Assembly (NCBI RefSeq): GCF_018613325.1
Contig: NZ_JAGGQJ010000002.1
Coordinates: 186,001 to 250,000 of the forward strand
Direction of reading: 5' to 3'
Length of the DNA: 64,000 bases
From: Bacillus sp. ISL-34
GTDB lineage: Bacteria; Bacillota; Bacilli; Bacillales; DSM-1321
Under the pieces are notes generated by a model. It saw only the letters and a list, made by a program, of their open reading frames with translations, did no database searches and was not told the origin of the DNA. The position numbers and the translations under genes are program-made. Positions 60,639 through 64,000 of this stretch are shown piece by piece. Numbering within the stretch: position 1 is the stretch's first letter; each line of letters opens with the position of its first letter.

Positions 60639-62159
60639 ATGGTTAGAGTACAAGAGGCGGCATTTGAAAAAGCGGAAATGAAGCGTGATTATTATCATCT
60701 GATCATTAATGGAGAAAGAGTGGAAAGCTCGGATGGTTCCACGATTGATGCGTATAATCCCGCAACGGGTGAAATCATTGCCAAGGTTGCAAAGGCGACC
60801 AAGGAAGATGCAGAAAAGGCTGTTCAAGCTGCACGTGAAGCATTTGATAACGGGAAATGGAAGAGGACTCCGATTAACAAACGGTCTCGTGTTTTGAACA
60901 AAATTGCAGCAATCATGCGTTCACGCTTTAATGAATTGGTTGAATTGGAGGTTCTGAACAGCGGCAAATCCATTTCTGCAGCGCAAGGCCAAGTCATGCA
61001 GGCAATTGAAGATTTCGAGTTTTATGCAGGCGCTTTAGTTGCACACCGCGGATCTGTCAATAATGTTCCTGGTCAATTCCATAACTATACGGAAAAAGAG
61101 CCAGTAGGTGTTTGTGCTCAAATCATCCCTTGGAATTACCCAATGATGATGGCAGCGTGGAAAATTGCACCTGCAATAGCAGTCGGCTGTTCGGTCATTG
61201 TTAAGCCAGCCTCGTTAACGCCGCTGACGGCTATTGTATTAGGTGAAATCTGTTTAGAAGCTGGTGTTCCTTCCGGCGTGGTCAATATCATTCCAGGACC
61301 TGGATCTGACGTAGGGAATTACCTTGTCGAGCATCCGCAAGTGAATAAGGTGGCCTTTACGGGTTCTACGCCAATCGGCAGGGACCTCATGGGCAAAGCT
61401 TCACAGACATTAAAAAGGGTGACATTGGAGCTTGGCGGTAAGTCTCCTAATATTGTTTTTGAAGATGCGGACCTTGAAGCGGCTATCGATGGATCATTAT
61501 ATGGCATTTTCTACAATACTGGGCAGTCTTGCGAAGCTAGATCCCGTTTATACGTTCACGAAGACGTATATGATGAGTTCGTTGCCAGATTCGTAGAAAA
61601 AACGAAAAAATTGAAATTGGGCAATCCGCTCGATAAAGAAACACACGTCGGTGCAGTCATAGATCAAGGGCAATTGGATGTCATCGACAATTATGTACAA
61701 TCTGCCATTACTGATGGAGCGAAAATCCTGACAGGTGGAAAGCCAGCGGTCATTGAAGGTTTCGAAAACGGTTATTGGTATGAGCCGACGGTCATAGCGA
61801 ATGTCAATCATGAAATGGATGTAGTGAAAGAGGAAATATTCGGGCCGGTCGTTGTCATAATGAAATTCAAAGATGAAAAAGAAGCCGTGAAACTCGCGAA
61901 TGATACGGAATTCGGTTTGGGTTCAGCCCTATGGACAAAAGATGGCGGGCGTGCGACTAGAGTCGCCAATCAAATAGAAGCGGGAATCGTCATGGTGAAT
62001 TGCCCATTCTCCGCATTTCCTGGCACACCTTTCGGAGGGTATAAACAATCAGGATTCGGCCGGGAACTATGTATTGAGACACTTGATCTTTATACAGAAA
62101 CGAAAAGCATCATTTCCTATCATGGAAGCCGTCCCTTAAATCCCTTTGGAATTCAATAA
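60639..62159 (+). CDS. Aldehyde dehydrogenase (probable PaaZ-type semialdehyde dehydrogenase)
   Basis: 506 residues, NAD(P)-dependent ALDH: IIPWNYPMMMAAWKIAPAIA, the catalytic Glu in TLELGGKSPNIVFEDAD and catalytic Cys in FYNTGQSCEARSRLYV, and GSTPIGRDLMGKA. It lies in the paa operon and may oxidise 3-oxo-5,6-dehydrosuberyl-CoA semialdehyde, the job of the PaaZ ALDH domain. The MaoC-like hydrolase domain of PaaZ is not fused and not seen in the window. Phenylacetaldehyde dehydrogenase is the alternative. GGGAGTGG precedes the ATG. Confidence 0.84.
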   Translation: MVRVQEAAFEKAEMKRDYYHLIINGERVESSDGSTIDAYNPATGEIIAKVAKATKEDAEKAVQAAREAFDNGKWKRTPINKRSRVLNKIAAIMRSRFNELVELEVLNSGKSISAAQGQVMQAIEDFEFYAGALVAHRGSVNNVPGQFHNYTEKEPVGVCAQIIPWNYPMMMAAWKIAPAIAVGCSVIVKPASLTPLTAIVLGEICLEAGVPSGVVNIIPGPGSDVGNYLVEHPQVNKVAFTGSTPIGRDLMGKASQTLKRVTLELGGKSPNIVFEDADLEAAIDGSLYGIFYNTGQSCEARSRLYVHEDVYDEFVARFVEKTKKLKLGNPLDKETHVGAVIDQGQLDVIDNYVQSAITDGAKILTGGKPAVIEGFENGYWYEPTVIANVNHEMDVVKEEIFGPVVVIMKFKDEKEAVKLANDTEFGLGSALWTKDGGRATRVANQIEAGIVMVNCPFSAFPGTPFGGYKQSGFGRELCIETLDLYTETKSIISYHGSRPLNPFGIQ

Positions 62160-62173
62160 AACATAAAATATAC

Positions 62174-62258
62174 GGCTGGCTGAACGGTATGTCGGAAAGG
62201 TAATTCAGGTATGGATGAATGCTGATCTGATTCATCGCAGCCAGCCCTATTTATTTTT
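62174..62258 (+). terminator. Long-range hairpin, likely partial terminator
   Basis: GGCTGGCTG at 62174 pairs with CAGCCAGCC at 62238, followed by CTATTTATTTTT. The 55-base loop is long, so read-through to paaH is likely and this may adjust expression of the downstream genes. Confidence 0.55.
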
Positions 62259-62275
62259 GAAGGAGGAATGAACGA

Positions 62276-63148
62276 ATGATTAGAAATCTAGTGATTGTCG
62301 GATCTGGTGTCATGGGCAGGGGAATAGCTTATGTAGGAGCAACGGGAGGCTTTAATGTAGTACTGGTGGATGTGAATCAGGATGCTTTGGAAAGTGCAAG
62401 AAACGAGATAGATGCCATTTTTGAGAAGGGTGTGCGCTACCAAAAAATCACCGAGGAAGAAGCGGCAGCTGCAAAAAGCAGATTTTCCTATTCTTCCAAT
62501 TTGAAAGAATCAGCAGCATATGCCGACTTGATCATAGAGGCAGTTCCGGAAAAGGCGGAAATTAAGAGGGCAGTCTTTGAAACGATTGAAGTCCATGCAA
62601 AAGAAGACTGTTATTTTGCAACCAATACGTCCACGATGAGCCCTACGGAAATTGGTTCTTATGGAAAGCGTCCCGAAAAAACGATTGCCATGCATTTTTT
62701 CAATCCTGTACAAAAGATGCCGCTCGTTGAAATTGTACGTGGTCTTGAAACCAGCGATGAAACGGCAGCCATAATAAAAGAGGTAGCCGAAAAAATGGGG
62801 AAAGAAACCGTGGTCATAAATGAATTCCCTGGGTTTGTTACAAGCAGGATCAGCTGTTTGGTTGGTAATGAGGCGTTCTTCATGCTTCAAGAAGGTTTAG
62901 GCACACCGGAAGAAATCGATAAGGCAATAAAGTTAGGGCTGAATTACCCAATGGGACCATTTGAGCTAGGTGATTTGGTGGGACTGGACGCCCGCTTGAA
63001 TAATTTAAAATACTTACATAGTAAGCTTGGTGAGAAATACCGCCCGGCTCCTCTCCTTGAACAGTATGTTAAAGCTGGCAGGCTCGGGCGTAAGTCAGGT
63101 AAAGGTGTGTACGATTATACAAAAGATGGCGAGCTGGTGAAGAAATGA
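62276..63148 (+). CDS. paaH: 3-hydroxyacyl-CoA dehydrogenase, PaaH-like
   Basis: 290 residues. N-terminal Rossmann domain with VIVGSGVMGRGIAYVGATGG, NTSTMSPTEIGSYGKRPEK and MHFFNPVQKMPLVEIVRG (catalytic His/Glu), and a C-terminal 3HCDH domain with NYPMGPFELGDLVGLD and RLGRKSGKGVYDY. It oxidises 3-hydroxyadipyl-CoA to 3-oxoadipyl-CoA. GAAGGAGGA precedes the ATG. The stop overlaps the thiolase start (ATGA). Confidence 0.88.
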   Translation: MIRNLVIVGSGVMGRGIAYVGATGGFNVVLVDVNQDALESARNEIDAIFEKGVRYQKITEEEAAAAKSRFSYSSNLKESAAYADLIIEAVPEKAEIKRAVFETIEVHAKEDCYFATNTSTMSPTEIGSYGKRPEKTIAMHFFNPVQKMPLVEIVRGLETSDETAAIIKEVAEKMGKETVVINEFPGFVTSRISCLVGNEAFFMLQEGLGTPEEIDKAIKLGLNYPMGPFELGDLVGLDARLNNLKYLHSKLGEKYRPAPLLEQYVKAGRLGRKSGKGVYDYTKDGELVKK

Positions 63149-64000
63149 AGGATGTTGTGATCATTGATGCTGTGAGAACACCAATCGGAAGATATAAAGG
63201 CGCATTGAAAAGCGTTCGACCGGATGACCTCGGTGCAATTGTAATCAAGGCGCTGACCGACCGCAATCCAGAACTGCCGCCAGATCAAATTGAGGATGTC
63301 ATCTTTGGGAATGCAAATCAAGCTGGAGAGGATAATCGCGATGTGGCCCGGATGTCCGCCCTTTTAGCTGGTCTTCCGGTAAACGTAGCTGGAACGACAA
63401 TAAATCGTTTATGTGGATCAGGACTGGATGCCGTCATGTATGCTGCACGCTCCATTGCTGTAGGGGAAGGCGATATTTATATCGCAGGCGGTACTGAAAG
63501 CATGACAAGGGCGCCTTACGTCATGGCCAAACCTGAGAGTGAATTTCCGCGGGGGTCAATGGAGCTTCAGGATACAACGATCGGATGGCGTTTCACGAAT
63601 GAGAAACTTAAAGAAATGTATGGCACGGATTCCATGCCTCAAACGGCTGAAAACGTCGCCCTGCATTTTTCGGTTTCCAGGGAGGATCAAGATCAATTCG
63701 CGTATCAAAGCCAGCAAAAAGCGAAAAAAGCAGTGGAAAATGAGCGTTTCATTAATGAAATCGTACCTGTTCGATATACGGATCGTAAAGGGAATGAGGT
63801 CATTTTCGATAAAGATGAACACCCTCGTCCTGACACGACCATCGAAAAGTTGGAAAAGCTCAAACCGCTATTTAAAGGCGGCACTGTAACGGCCGGTAAT
63901 GCTTCAGGTGTAAATGATGGAGCCTCGGCATTACTTTTGATGAGTGCAGAAAAAGCACGGGAGCTTGGATTGAAACCTCTTGCCAAATATGTTGTAGGGG
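63145..64000 (+). CDS. paaJ: 3-oxoadipyl-CoA thiolase, PaaJ-like (partial, cut by window end)
   Basis: 285 codons are visible before the right edge; a full thiolase has about 400. It shows [19 protein letters not shown], nucleophilic Cys90 in [30 protein letters not shown] and [20 protein letters not shown]. It cleaves 3-oxoadipyl-CoA (and the dehydrosuberyl analogue) to acetyl-CoA and succinyl-CoA. The ATG overlaps the paaH stop (ATGA). Completing genes lie outside the window. Confidence 0.9.
   Translation, partial: MKDVVIIDAVRTPIGRYKGALKSVRPDDLGAIVIKALTDRNPELPPDQIEDVIFGNANQAGEDNRDVARMSALLAGLPVNVAGTTINRLCGSGLDAVMYAARSIAVGEGDIYIAGGTESMTRAPYVMAKPESEFPRGSMELQDTTIGWRFTNEKLKEMYGTDSMPQTAENVALHFSVSREDQDQFAYQSQQKAKKAVENERFINEIVPVRYTDRKGNEVIFDKDEHPRPDTTIEKLEKLKPLFKGGTVTAGNASGVNDGASALLLMSAEKARELGLKPLAKYVVG

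Noticed and set aside
1..64000. CRISPR arrays, tRNA or rRNA genes, prophage
   Set aside because: No regularly spaced repeats, no tRNA cloverleaf-like TTCGAATC context, no rRNA sequence and no phage structural genes were noticed on reading the window.

Overview
The window comes from a low-GC Gram-positive, spore-former-type bacterium of the Bacillaceae, most likely a soil Bacillus sensu lato of the Peribacillus/Neobacillus kind. The evidence is strong AGGAGG-type ribosome binding sites with TTG/GTG starts, CcpA-like cre sites, SigL (-24/-12) promoter-like sequences, IS1182-family transposase debris, and a GC-rich dispersed repeat of a type common in Bacillus genomes. Nearly everything is catabolic: the window is a run of scavenging modules for nitrogenous and aromatic compounds.

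Region 1 (1-19 kb). After the edge of a frameshifted PQQ-type sugar dehydrogenase gene on the minus strand comes a two-component flavin monooxygenase cluster. It holds a GntR regulator, an HpaB-family oxygenase, a nitrilase-superfamily amidase, a DUF2848 protein, a tandem cupin, a dedicated FAD synthetase, a flavin reductase, an IclR regulator, an MHS-type transporter and a second amidase. Two related permease + metal-dependent amidohydrolase modules follow, one of them with a third amidase. Ring hydroxylation or opening followed by amide or formamide hydrolysis suggests catabolism of an N-heterocycle or amide; the substrate is not determined. Decayed copies of the amidase, cupin and flavin reductase genes lie between the intact ones, each copy block next to a TGTATACA-centred palindrome.

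Region 2 (19-22.8 kb). A chromate-type transporter with a truncated PadR remnant, a 46-codon orphan gene with its own terminator, and an IS1182 transposase fragment.

Region 3 (22.8-51.6 kb). An allantoin/glyoxylate island: class II aldolase, thiol peroxidase, GntR, allantoin permease, allantoinase and IclR, then an operon of split transketolase, DUF1537 kinase, a glyoxylate-carboligase-like ThDP enzyme and a TIM-barrel isomerase. Allantoate amidohydrolase, a PucR regulator, a second allantoinase, ureidoglycine aminohydrolase, a small cupin, an NCS2 permease, malate synthase G and ureidoglycine-glyoxylate transaminase (pucG) follow. pucG is flanked by pseudogenes of allantoate amidohydrolase and allantoinase, remains of an older puc operon. 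The operon at 30.9-37 kb is the most novel part. Its enzymes could convert three glyoxylate to one triose phosphate plus three CO2 with no net redox change, through hydroxypyruvate and 3-oxotetronate, and its carboligase carries the canonical ThDP glutamate that E. coli Gcl lacks.

Region 4 (51.6-64 kb). A phenylacetate (paa) island: paaI, an SSS-family symporter and a DUF485 protein diverge from paaK. paaABCD, an EthD-like gene, paaF- and paaG-like genes, an aldehyde dehydrogenase, paaH and paaJ (cut by the window end) follow. No paaE reductase is present; a broken ferredoxin gene lies between paaK and paaA.
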